From Bacillota bacterium (lineage in GTDB: Bacteria; Bacillota; Clostridia; Christensenellales; CAG-138): a stretch of 14,690 nt of DNA. Below, piece after piece: positions 7,345 through 13,024 of the stretch. A program made the position numbers and the translations under genes. Position 1 is the stretch's first letter; every line of letters starts with the position of its first letter. The notes below the pieces were generated by a model, which was not told where the DNA came from, made no database searches, and saw only the letters and a program-made list of their open reading frames with translations. The stretch spans positions 1-14,690 of the forward strand of contig JAEYHP010000077.1 in the NCBI GenBank assembly GCA_023409435.1. The letters are read 5' to 3'.

Positions 7345-7384
7345 AGTATATCACCAATGTAAACGCAGAATGAACGCGGATGAA
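7345..7384 (-). promoter_or_regulatory. Response-regulator promoter with phased repeats
   Basis: On the minus strand TTCATCCGCG (7375-7384), TTCATTCTGCG (7364-7374) and TTTACATTGGT (7353-7363) repeat with 10-11 bp phase, followed closely by a TATACT -10 box (7345-7350). The repeats resemble those before the exporter, suggesting autoregulation. Confidence 0.55.
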
Positions 7385-7556
7385 TTTCCCGCATCGTTTC
7401 TTCCGAAGCAGGAAACTACAAATTTCAATTTATCGGCAGTGGGTATACCTACTCGCCTCTGTAAGGCATTGAACCCTTGTGGTTTGGGCTCTTTTACTTT
7501 TGCAGCTTTCATGATATTCTGAGTATGGATCAGCGGCTTACAAAACAAGTTTCCGC
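7385..7556. other. Intergenic stretch of different character, unrecognised
   Basis: This stretch is more AT-rich than its neighbours. On the minus strand it carries a short open frame whose core (from an ATG at about 7512) reads MKAAKVKEPKPQGFNALQRR and continues VGIPTADKLKFVVSCFGRND before running into the regulator's promoter repeats. I see no convincing Shine-Dalgarno site and do not recognise a family. It could be a gene remnant or the end of a decayed insertion. Confidence 0.3.
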
Positions 7557-7585
7557 TTGACATTGGGCGATTTCCTCTATATAAT
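7557..7585 (+). promoter_or_regulatory. infC operon promoter (consensus sigma-A)
   Basis: A perfect TTGACA (7557-7562), 17-bp spacer and perfect TATAAT (7580-7585). This is the strongest promoter in the window, as expected for a ribosomal protein operon. Confidence 0.9.
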
Positions 7586-7591
7586 TCTATT

Positions 7592-7740
7592 GTTCAAGCA
7601 GAAGCGCCCGCTTCTCACCTGCCGGTATTTTATCAGGCATGGTTCATTACAATCGTCATTCGAGTGTATAGGTGGGTGCGTTGTGCCCACTTTTTTTCAT
7701 GGGCCGGTTGAACAGCAATATTAAAACAATCAAGAAACAT
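7592..7740 (+). promoter_or_regulatory. L20-type autoregulatory leader of infC-rpmI-rplT
   Basis: The roughly 150-base leader begins with a hairpin AGAAGC-GCCC-GCTTCT (7600-7615) followed by CACCT (7616-7620), which can pair with AGGTG (7670-7674). That pairing competes with the 5' arm of the attenuator stem at 7672-7690. TGTTCAA (7591-7597) is complementary to TTGAACA (7708-7714), another possible long-range helix. Firmicute leaders of this operon bind ribosomal protein L20, which promotes termination. The assignment rests on position and structure; an Rfam covariance search for L20_leader would settle it. Confidence 0.75.
7672..7697 (+). terminator. Attenuator in the infC leader
   Basis: GTGGG (7672-7676) pairs with CCCAC (7686-7690), extended inward by weaker pairs, and is followed by seven T (7691-7697). 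It lies between promoter and infC, so it acts as a regulated terminator and not as the end of a transcript from upstream. Confidence 0.75.
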
Positions 7741-7754
7741 GGAGGTGTCTTACT

Positions 7755-8264
7755 ATCAGCAATCAGGATCTGATGATCAACGAGGAGATTCGCGACCGCG
7801 AGGTGCGCCTGGTCGATGAAAACGGCGAGCAGCTGGGCATCGTGGCCAACAATGTCGCGCAGGCCATGGCAGAAGAGCGCGGGCTGGATCTTGTGAAAAT
7901 CGCGCCGCAGGCGACGCCGCCTGTCTGCAAGTTCATGGATTACGGCAAGTATCGCTTTGATCTGACGAAGCGCGAAAAGGAACAGCGCAAAAACCAAAAG
8001 ATCGTCGAGCTTAAGGAAGTGCGCCTCTCCGCGACCATCGATCTGCGTGATATGGAGGTCAAGGCCAAAGGCTGCATCAAATTCCTGCAGAACGGCGATA
8101 AGGTCAAAGTCTCCATCCGCTTCCGCGGCAGGCAGGCCACGCACGGAGAAATCGGCCTCGAGGTCATGAAAACCTTCTTTGATCTGGTAAAGGAAGCGGG
8201 CGTTATCGACCGCCCCGCCAAGCAGGAAGGCCGCAACATGCACATGATCCTGAGCCCCAAGTAA
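7755..8264 (+). CDS. infC: Translation initiation factor IF-3
   Basis: IF-3 binds the 30S subunit, keeps it apart from 50S and checks start-codon and initiator-tRNA pairing. The protein is 169 residues if started at the AUC codon at 7755, the usual length. The N-domain includes INEEIRDREVRLVDENGEQLG and the linker region VCKFMDYGKYRFDLTKREKEQRK; the C-domain includes KEVRLSATIDLRDMEVKAK and VSIRFRGRQATHGEIG. I chose AUC because GGAGGTG (7741-7747) is spaced 7 bases from it, while the first ATG (7773) is 25 bases away and would remove residues usually present. E. coli and B. subtilis infC start at AUU for autoregulation; AUC would serve the same end. It is the first gene of the operon with rpmI and rplT. 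Confidence 0.95.
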   Translation: MSNQDLMINEEIRDREVRLVDENGEQLGIVANNVAQAMAEERGLDLVKIAPQATPPVCKFMDYGKYRFDLTKREKEQRKNQKIVELKEVRLSATIDLRDMEVKAKGCIKFLQNGDKVKVSIRFRGRQATHGEIGLEVMKTFFDLVKEAGVIDRPAKQEGRNMHMILSPK

Positions 8265-8332
8265 AACGCCGTTTTCCGCTTCACGCGAAAGGATAACCCA
8301 AGGACACAATTTTATTTAGGAGGAACTACCCC

Positions 8333-8530
8333 ATGCCAAAGATCAAAACCCATAGGGGTGCGGCAAAACGCTTCAGCCTGACGAAGTCCGGCAAGATCAA
8401 GCGCGGCAAAGCGTACAAAAGCCACATTCTGACCAAGAAATCCACCAAGCGTCTGCGCGGCCTCAGGCAGACCGGCTACATTGCCGCCTGCGAAGAGAAG
8501 AAAGTGCGCGACCTTATACCGTATAAATAA
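8333..8530 (+). CDS. rpmI: 50S ribosomal protein L35
   Basis: Small basic ribosomal protein of 65 residues, the normal size. The family start MPKIKTHRGAAKRFSLTKSGKIKR and the end VRDLIPYK are both typical. AGGAGGA (8318-8324) supports the ATG at 8333. It lies 68 bases after infC and 14 bases before rplT, the standard order in Firmicutes. The stop codon overlaps the upstream edge of the rplT ribosome binding site. Confidence 0.97.
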   Translation: MPKIKTHRGAAKRFSLTKSGKIKRGKAYKSHILTKKSTKRLRGLRQTGYIAACEEKKVRDLIPYK

Positions 8531-8544
8531 GGAGGATTTAGAAT

Positions 8545-8901
8545 ATGGCCAGAATAAAAAGGGCAGTCAATGCCGTTAAAAAGCGCCGCAAGGTCTTAAA
8601 GCTCGCAAAGGGCTACTTTGGCGCAAAGAGCAAGCAGTACCGCAGCGCGTCCCAGCAGGTGATGAAATCCCTCTCCTACGCGTATGTTGGCCGCAAACTC
8701 AAGAAGCGCGAATACCGCAAGCTGTGGATCGCCCGTATCAACGCCGGCGCGCGGATCAACGGAACCACCTACAGCCGCATGATCAACGGCCTGAAGCTCG
8801 CGGGCGTGGAAGTCAACCGCAAGGTGCTCGCCGATCTCGCCATTTCCGACATGCAGGCATTCAAGGAACTCGTGGACGTCGCCAACCAGGCGCGCGCCTA
8901 A
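8545..8901 (+). CDS. rplT: 50S ribosomal protein L20
   Basis: Ribosome-assembly protein of 118 residues that binds 23S rRNA early in 50S formation. In Firmicutes it also binds the leader of its own operon to repress it. Family stretches ARIKRAVNAVKKRRKVLKLA, GYFGAKSKQYRSASQQV and LWIARINAGARINGTTYS are present, with the basic N-terminal extension intact. AAGGAGGATTT lies just upstream. It is the last gene of the operon and is followed by a strong terminator at 8916-8952. Confidence 0.97.
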   Translation: MARIKRAVNAVKKRRKVLKLAKGYFGAKSKQYRSASQQVMKSLSYAYVGRKLKKREYRKLWIARINAGARINGTTYSRMINGLKLAGVEVNRKVLADLAISDMQAFKELVDVANQARA

Positions 8902-8915
8902 AACGAAGTGCAGTT

Positions 8916-8952
8916 AAAGTGGCATCCGTGTTTAAAGCAGGATGCCACTTTT
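8916..8952 (+). terminator. Intrinsic terminator of the infC-rpmI-rplT operon
   Basis: AAAGTGGCATCC (8916-8927) and GGATGCCACTTT (8940-8951) form a perfect 12-bp stem around a 12-base loop, ending in TTTT. The methyltransferase start lies only about 30 bases beyond, so some read-through could supply that gene. Confidence 0.85.
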
Positions 8953-8980
8953 CTTATACCCGTGTACAGGAGACGTTGAT

Positions 8981-9751
8981 ATGAGAATCGAAAGCCGCGG
9001 CAATGAAACCGTAAAGCGCGCAAAGAGCCTTTCTGCCGCCAAAAACAGGCAGGCGTATTCCCTGCACCTCATTGAAGGACCAAAGCTGTTGCAGGAGGCG
9101 GTCTCTTCCGGCATAACAATCCGGGAGGCATTTTTTGAGGACGGTACGGAACACGAGTTTTTGGAGGAACGCTCTTTACTGGAAGCGCGCGGCGCCGCCA
9201 TATACGCCGTCACCCGCCCGGTGCTCGAGGCCATTTGCGATACAAGTACGCCGCAGCGGGTATGCGCAACGGTTCAGACGCCACCGTTCATAGAGAGCTT
9301 CCCTTCCGGAATGCTTGTGGCGCTTGATACCGTGCAGGACCCGGGGAATTTGGGCGCCATACTGCGCACGGCGGACGCCATGGGCGCTTCCGGCCTGCTG
9401 CTTTCAAGCGGCTGCGCCGACCCGTATTCACCGAAATCTCTTCGTGCCGCAATGGGCTCTACGTATCACATCCCGCTTTGGAAAGGGGATCTGTACGGGG
9501 CGCTTAAAGCCTTGAAAGCGCAAGGCTATACGCTTTTGTGCGGACATCTAAACGGCAGCGCGGAGCTTCCCGAGCCCGGCAAAAACTGCATCATCGTAAT
9601 CGGCAACGAGGGCAACGGGGTATCGGAAGAGATCGCATCCCTGTGCCATTTGGTGAAACTTCCGATGTACGGCCGCGCGGAATCGTTGAACGCTTCCATG
9701 GCCGCAGGGCTTTTGTTGTACGAGACGGCGAAACGGATGCATGGGGAATAA
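8981..9751 (+). CDS. SpoU/TrmH-family RNA 2'-O-ribose methyltransferase (YsgA-like)
   Basis: SAM-dependent methyltransferase of the SPOUT/TrmH family, 256 residues, probably acting on 23S rRNA or tRNA. An N-terminal substrate-binding domain (about 1-90, with LIEGPKLLQEA) precedes the knotted catalytic domain. Its three motifs are NLGAILRTADAMGASGLLLS, VIGNEGNGVSEE and LPMYGRAESLNASMAAGLLLYE, including the SAM-binding and catalytic Arg/Asn residues. I chose the ATG at 8981 because AGGAGA (8968-8973) precedes it; the in-frame start at 8942 lies inside the rplT terminator. In B. subtilis ysgA sits in the same chromosomal neighbourhood. The target nucleotide cannot be read from the sequence. Confidence 0.88.
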   Translation: MRIESRGNETVKRAKSLSAAKNRQAYSLHLIEGPKLLQEAVSSGITIREAFFEDGTEHEFLEERSLLEARGAAIYAVTRPVLEAICDTSTPQRVCATVQTPPFIESFPSGMLVALDTVQDPGNLGAILRTADAMGASGLLLSSGCADPYSPKSLRAAMGSTYHIPLWKGDLYGALKALKAQGYTLLCGHLNGSAELPEPGKNCIIVIGNEGNGVSEEIASLCHLVKLPMYGRAESLNASMAAGLLLYETAKRMHGE

Positions 9752-9772
9752 TTTCCCACGTGAGGAAAAATT
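9750..9772. terminator. Weak bidirectional hairpin between convergent genes
   Basis: TTTCC and GGAAA flank a CACGTGA loop in the 27-base gap between the methyltransferase and the BclB-like gene, with A/T-rich edges on both sides. The stem is short and the termination role is only suggested by position. Confidence 0.3.
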
Positions 9773-9778
9773 ACGTAT

Positions 9779-10786
9779 TTAAACAGGGGAATGCCCGCCT
9801 GCGTTGATGGTCAACCCTGCGCTGGCATAGCCAACAATTTCCATCGGACCATCAGCGTCATCTGTGGCTTCTGCGAAAAACACCAGTAACAGACGCGTTT
9901 GCGCGGTTATCAGGATTTTTAAATCGGCTGTTATACCATTGAACATGGTACCGGAGGTTATCCTTCCTGCCAGGGATGGTGAGAGCTTCACCAATGCATT
10001 TGGGACAGGGGCAAAGATATCATCCGGTGTCTGGGAACTGAACAGTTGCGCCGTAATCGTGACTGCTGAGTGAGCCAGCATCTCTGCCGATCGTATGCTG
10101 AAATATCCGGCTATTGATACAATTGTTGCGTCGCTTGACACAGAAAAAGCGAAATTATCCGCGTTGGTAAGATCGATAGTTCCTGCAGGACCTGTAAAGG
10201 CAGCGCTGTTGCCAAAAGCTATCATGGCGATACTTCCCTGTGTTTCTGCCGTGCCTGTGGATATTCGGACAGGCGCGCCCGAAGCAAAGGGAATAAGGGT
10301 TACGGACTCCGTTGCAACAGGATTTGCGGTACCAATGTCTCCGGCAAAATGCGTGGCAAACATAGTACCGGCAGGTCCGGTAGGCGCAGTGGCATCCGGC
10401 ATTACCACAAGGTTCGCTTTGACGGGAAGCTTGTGACTAAAATAGACAGTCCCCTGAGAAACCAGCCTGATAAACATGGGCGGCTCATTGACATAAAAAA
10501 TCCCGTTGCCTGTGACCACCCCCTCTTTCAGGGGAGAATTTCCTTCCACATAATTGCCTTCGGAAGTAACAAGCCGAAAGATTACCCCGTCGGGAATAGT
10601 AGTACACTGTGTTGCAATCCACCAGTCCACGATGTACCTTCCCTCGGTTTGCAAAGTGATTACCCCAGTTTCGGGGTTATAGGCAACGCCGGGTGAAGAA
10701 TACACGACCTTATCAAAAATGACATTTCCTACTGCGGTTACGCTTCCCGGAGCTTCACGCTGAATTTGCAATCCTCCGATACTCAT
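9779..10786 (-). CDS. BclB-type exosporium surface protein lacking a long collagen-like region
   Basis: Predicted spore-surface protein of 335 residues. The C-terminal half (about 163-327) starts VTLIPFASGAPV and ends with VGYASAGLTI, the recognisable exosporium BclB-type C-terminal domain with its FSVSSDATIVSIAGYFS and VTITAQLF strands. Residues about 20-130 look like a C1q/TNF-like beta-sandwich (VIFDKVVYSSPGVAYNPETG...). Related proteins join such domains by long Gly-X-Y repeats; here only APTGPAG (134-140) remains. No signal peptide is present, as is normal for exosporium proteins assembled from the mother cell. The ATG at 10786 follows GGGAGG. Sporulation timing is likely but the promoter is uncertain. 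Confidence 0.82.
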   Translation of the reverse strand: MSIGGLQIQREAPGSVTAVGNVIFDKVVYSSPGVAYNPETGVITLQTEGRYIVDWWIATQCTTIPDGVIFRLVTSEGNYVEGNSPLKEGVVTGNGIFYVNEPPMFIRLVSQGTVYFSHKLPVKANLVVMPDATAPTGPAGTMFATHFAGDIGTANPVATESVTLIPFASGAPVRISTGTAETQGSIAMIAFGNSAAFTGPAGTIDLTNADNFAFSVSSDATIVSIAGYFSIRSAEMLAHSAVTITAQLFSSQTPDDIFAPVPNALVKLSPSLAGRITSGTMFNGITADLKILITAQTRLLLVFFAEATDDADGPMEIVGYASAGLTINAGGHSPV

Positions 10787-10837
10787 AGCAATCCTCCCTA
10801 AGTAGATACTAAACCAAAAACGAATCATGAACTGATA

Positions 10838-10846
10838 TATACTATG
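10838..10846 (-). promoter_or_regulatory. Possible sporulation (sigma-K-like) -10 element of the BclB-like gene
   Basis: On the minus strand CATAGTATA matches the CATA-N3-TA pattern of sigma-K -10 elements and would place the transcript start about 40-45 bases before the start codon. A matching -35 AC at the right distance was not seen, so this is tentative. Confidence 0.3.
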
Positions 10847-10895
10847 TCATATATGCATAAATCGATACAACATCAACATACATCGTATGCGCCGA

Positions 10896-10934
10896 ATACA
10901 CAAAGCAGGCCGTTCACCGACCTGCTTTGTGTAT
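10896..10934. terminator. Perfect 14-bp hairpin between the molbindin and BclB-like genes
   Basis: ATACACAAAGCAGG (10896-10909) and CCTGCTTTGTGTAT (10921-10934) are perfect complements around an 11-base loop. It lies 29 bases beyond the molbindin stop codon, so it probably ends that transcript, although the T tract on the minus strand is poor. Confidence 0.55.
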
Positions 10935-10962
10935 TAAACTTAAATACAAATCTGTCTAGCCG

Positions 10963-11175
10963 TCAATCATCCACGCCAATCATGACGGACGAAGCCTTAA
11001 TGACGGCATAGGCATCCGCTCCCACGGCGAGCCCAAGCTCTTCCACCGCCTTGACGGAAATGTTAGAGGTAATTTGATTTCCGCCACCGATGTCAATGAC
11101 CACAATGGCATTGACCATGCCTTTGTCTATGGAAACAATTTTACCCTTGATCTGGTTTCTCGCGCTGATTTTCAT
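10963..11175 (-). CDS. Molbindin, single Mop/TOBE domain
   Basis: Small cytoplasmic molybdate-binding protein of 70 residues, the normal length of Mop proteins. The sequence begins MKISARNQIKGKIVSIDKG and has the TOBE features VNAIVVIDIGGGNQITSNIS and the ending AYAVIKASSVMIGVDD. Such proteins form hexamers that store or buffer molybdate. The ATG at 11175 is preceded by GGGGGTG; the longer frame up to 11256 covers promoter sequence. It stands alone: no modABC transporter or molybdenum-cofactor gene is in the window. A terminator-like hairpin follows. Confidence 0.88.
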   Translation of the reverse strand: MKISARNQIKGKIVSIDKGMVNAIVVIDIGGGNQITSNISVKAVEELGLAVGADAYAVIKASSVMIGVDD

Positions 11176-11209
11176 AAACGCACCCCCTTCTTCTTTGTAC
11201 GATGGTAAC

Positions 11210-11215
11210 ATTATA
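11210..11215 (-). promoter_or_regulatory. Probable -10 box of the molbindin gene
   Basis: On the minus strand a perfect TATAAT lies 35 bases before the molbindin start. The matching -35 region has only TTGG/GGTTTG-like bases and is weak. Confidence 0.4.
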
Positions 11216-11270
11216 AACAAATCGCGCGGAACCAAACCCAAAGACGGCTTCCTCATATGGAGGTCCCTGT

Positions 11271-11307
11271 AAAGAAGAATGCACGGCGCTTTTACAAGAG
11301 CCGTGCA
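11271..11307 (-). terminator. Intrinsic terminator of the DUF2089-yvlD operon
   Basis: TGCACGGC (11280-11287) and GCCGTGCA (11300-11307) form an 8-bp stem. On the minus strand it is followed by TTCTTCTTT. It lies about 33 bases beyond the last gene of the operon. Confidence 0.75.
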
Positions 11308-11339
11308 CTTTATTTCTGCAATCGCATCTTTTCCCTGCC

Positions 11340-11690
11340 CTATTGCCGCGCTTTTCGCGACGAAAGAAGCAAGGCGTTTCCAACCGATATCAGGAACGCC
11401 GCAAACAGCTTCAGCCAGAACCCTTCAATGAACAATCCCGGCAGTATGGCGTCCGTCAGGCTCACCATCCACGCATTGACCACAAAAAAGAACAATCCGA
11501 CCGTTACGAGCGTAATGGGCAGGCACAGCACGTGAATGAGCGGCCTTACCACAAGGTTCAATAGCCACAGTATGGCCGCCGCAGCTACAAGCGTCCATAC
11601 TCCGCCTTCCGCCGTCACCTGGGCGGGAAAGGCATATGCGGTGACAGCCAGCGCACCGAAGCATATGATGAGTTTTACGAGTAATTTCAT
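11340..11690 (-). CDS. YvlD-like membrane protein (phage-holin-4-2 / DUF360 family)
   Basis: Integral membrane protein of 116 residues with about four hydrophobic helices (roughly 2-22, 30-50, 54-76, 88-110). The sequence WLLNLVVRPLIHVLCLPITLVTVGLFFFVVNAWMV is the hallmark of the YvlD family, which databases place with phage superfamily-IV holins. It is a chromosomal protein, not evidence of a prophage. In B. subtilis yvlD lies in the sigma-W-controlled yvlABCD operon; the exact function is unknown but linked to envelope stress. The ATG at 11690 follows GGGAGAA. It is the last gene of the operon, 11 bases after the preceding stop, and a terminator follows. Confidence 0.87.
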   Translation of the reverse strand: MKLLVKLIICFGALAVTAYAFPAQVTAEGGVWTLVAAAAILWLLNLVVRPLIHVLCLPITLVTVGLFFFVVNAWMVSLTDAILPGLFIEGFWLKLFAAFLISVGNALLLSSRKARQ

Positions 11691-11701
11691 GGTGGTTCTC
11701 C

Positions 11702-12037
11702 CTAGCGCGTCATCAGTTTGAACAAAACTGACCCGTGCTTATCATTTACATCCACATCCACAAGATCCAATGGCCCGGTCTTCATGGCAAGCTCCCATAA
11801 CACCCCCATGAGGCTGCCGGTAACACTAGCGCTCCATTGGGCCACCGTCTGCCGCCCCGCCTTTGCCGTTGTGATTGCGGCGCGGGGCGCAAACAGTTTC
11901 GCCAGTTCCGCAAAATCGTCCAGCGTATCCAGAAAGGCAAACGCCAGGAAGAGCGGCAGCGCAAAGGCAAGACCGAACTTGGACTTTTGTTTGACCCGTA
12001 TCCTGAAACACAGGAAGAATACCGGCCTATTCGACAT
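11702..12037 (-). CDS. Unknown small membrane-associated protein of the DUF2089 operon
   Basis: I do not recognise the family. The 111 residues have a basic N-terminus (RIRVKQKSK), one clear hydrophobic segment (about 20-36) and a weaker one around 70-85. The hydrophilic C-terminus reads LDLVDVDVNDKHGSVLFKLM. That end resembles the C-terminus of the preceding protein (IVNVDINEGNEVSKVRVYVE), so they may share a small strand module. I chose the ATG at 12037, which overlaps the end of the upstream gene by 11 bases, with only a weak AAGG before it; an upstream in-frame TTG would add 15 residues. Position suggests it works with the YvlB-like and YvlD-like proteins at the membrane. Confidence 0.7.
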   Translation of the reverse strand: MSNRPVFFLCFRIRVKQKSKFGLAFALPLFLAFAFLDTLDDFAELAKLFAPRAAITTAKAGRQTVAQWSASVTGSLMGVLWELAMKTGPLDLVDVDVNDKHGSVLFKLMTR

Positions 12038-12455
12038 AGACGCGTACCTTGGAGACTTCGTTTCCTTCGTTGATGTCAACATTCACGATATCCTCCTCGA
12101 TCCCGCTGTCGATCAGCTGCTCGATACTGTCCATAATCGCCACGAGGTCCACGCCCGCCTTATCCAGTTCCTGCTGGGCGTCCTTGGGGATGTTTTTCGC
12201 GATGATGGGGCCGATAGTCTTAATGAGGGAAATGGGAACGTTGACGTTCACCTTCGATTTTTGGCCGTCCTCCCCTGTGTCCACCACCACGCGCAGCTTG
12301 TGGCCACTCTTGCGGCCGCGGGCGTCTTTGAGCGCGATAGGGGCTGCGGGAGCCTGCGGCTGTTCCAATGCACGAAGCAGTTCTTCCGCCTCCTCTACGG
12401 AGATGTGCCCTTCCTTGAGCATGTTTAAAATCCTGGCCTTGTCTGTTGTTTCCAT
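12027..12455 (-). CDS. YvlB/LiaX N-terminal-domain-like protein
   Basis: Soluble protein of 142 residues. Residues 1-30 (RILNMLKEGHISVEEAEELLRAL) are the short helical module found at the N-terminus of YvlB and LiaX proteins (SHOCT-like). A Pro/Ala-rich linker (31-42) follows, then a conserved acidic domain with VNVNVPISLIKTIGPIIAKNIP, a helix around VAIMDSIEQLIDSG and the ending EDIVNVDINEGNEVSKVRVYVE. The adhesin-like beta-helix of full YvlB/LiaX is absent. The start at 12455 lies two bases after the stop of the DUF2089 gene, and the ribosome binding site (AAAGGAGAA) sits inside that gene's last codons. Together with YvlD this suggests an envelope-stress role. Confidence 0.78.
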   Translation of the reverse strand: METTDKARILNMLKEGHISVEEAEELLRALEQPQAPAAPIALKDARGRKSGHKLRVVVDTGEDGQKSKVNVNVPISLIKTIGPIIAKNIPKDAQQELDKAGVDLVAIMDSIEQLIDSGIEEDIVNVDINEGNEVSKVRVYVE

Positions 12456-12457
12456 TG

Positions 12458-12841
12458 TTATTCTCCTTTCAATTGTGCCAATAATTGTGCTGCCTCACGG
12501 GCTGTGATTTCCTTTTTTTCCAACCGGTCCAATACGTCCGAAACGCGGAGCGCTTCTTCCTTTTGCGCGCCGGTTTCGCCGGGGTAGAGCGCACGCAGGA
12601 GATCATCCAACAGTCCCTTTACCGTGGGGTACGAAAGCCCCAGCGTGCGTTCCACGTCCTTGATGTTTCCCCTGCACTTGAGGAACGTTTCCAAAAACAT
12701 CTGCTGCTTTTCATCCAGCGCGCAGTATTTGCAGGGAACAAAGCTGCCGGAAAGCTCCGTCTTGCAGGACGGGCAGGCAAGCTTTGTGATGCGCAGCGGG
12801 CTCTGGCACACCGGACATTTGGTGGGTAATTGATAACTCAT
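12458..12841 (-). CDS. DUF2089-family zinc-ribbon/HTH regulator
   Basis: Protein of 127 residues with a zinc ribbon (CPVC at 8-11, CPSC near 23-26 and CKYC near 37-40). A helix-turn-helix follows (about 45-85: FLETFLKCRGNIKDVERTLGLSYPTVKGLLDDLL), as in DUF2089 proteins thought to regulate transcription. The C-terminal 25 residues (VSDVLDRLEKKEITAREAAQLLAQLKG) form the same helical module as the N-terminus of the next protein. The ATG at 12841 follows AAGGAGGAAGG. It is the first gene of the four-gene operon; a long inverted repeat overlaps its promoter, which fits autoregulation. Confidence 0.85.
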   Translation of the reverse strand: MSYQLPTKCPVCQSPLRITKLACPSCKTELSGSFVPCKYCALDEKQQMFLETFLKCRGNIKDVERTLGLSYPTVKGLLDDLLRALYPGETGAQKEEALRVSDVLDRLEKKEITAREAAQLLAQLKGE

Positions 12842-12865
12842 GGCCTTCCTCCTTTTTACATGCTT

Positions 12866-12894
12866 ATTATATGATAGCTTTTTAAAAATATCAA
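12866..12894 (-). promoter_or_regulatory. DUF2089 operon promoter (sigma-A type)
   Basis: On the minus strand TTGATA (12889-12894), a 17-bp spacer and a perfect TATAAT (12866-12871). The predicted transcript has a leader of only about 18 bases, just enough for the ribosome binding site. Confidence 0.75.
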
Positions 12895-12933
12895 TAATAA
12901 AATTAAAAAAATTAATATTATTTTTGATATTTT
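12885..12933. repeat. 10-bp inverted repeat on the DUF2089 operon promoter
   Basis: AAAATATCAA (12885-12894) and TTGATATTTT (12924-12933) are perfect inverted copies 29 bases apart in a very AT-rich tract. One arm covers the -35 hexamer. It may be an operator, possibly for the DUF2089 protein itself (inference). Confidence 0.45.
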
Positions 12934-12964
12934 AAACTTTTCAATGAGTTTGTTGAATAAGCAA

Positions 12965-12988
12965 AGAAAAAGCCGGCAAAACCGGCTT
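12965..12988 (-). terminator. Intrinsic terminator after the 58-aa gene
   Basis: On the minus strand AAGCCGG-TTTTG-CCGGCTT (12970-12988) forms a perfect 7-bp stem followed by TTTCTTTG. It lies about 37 bases beyond the stop of the small gene. Confidence 0.85.
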
Positions 12989-13024
12989 CTTAGAATATTG
13001 TCTTTCCGATCATTGATACCTGCA

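Noticed and set aside
8942..8980. Earlier start for the rRNA methyltransferase
   Set aside because: It lies within the rplT terminator and has no ribosome binding site; 8981 has AGGAGA.
10095..10436. Plus-strand frames opposite the BclB-like gene
   Set aside because: They are mirror frames of Gly/Ala/Val-rich coding sequence without ribosome binding sites.
11340..11690. Prophage signal from the holin-like protein
   Set aside because: YvlD-family proteins are chromosomal and only distantly grouped with holins; no other phage gene is present.
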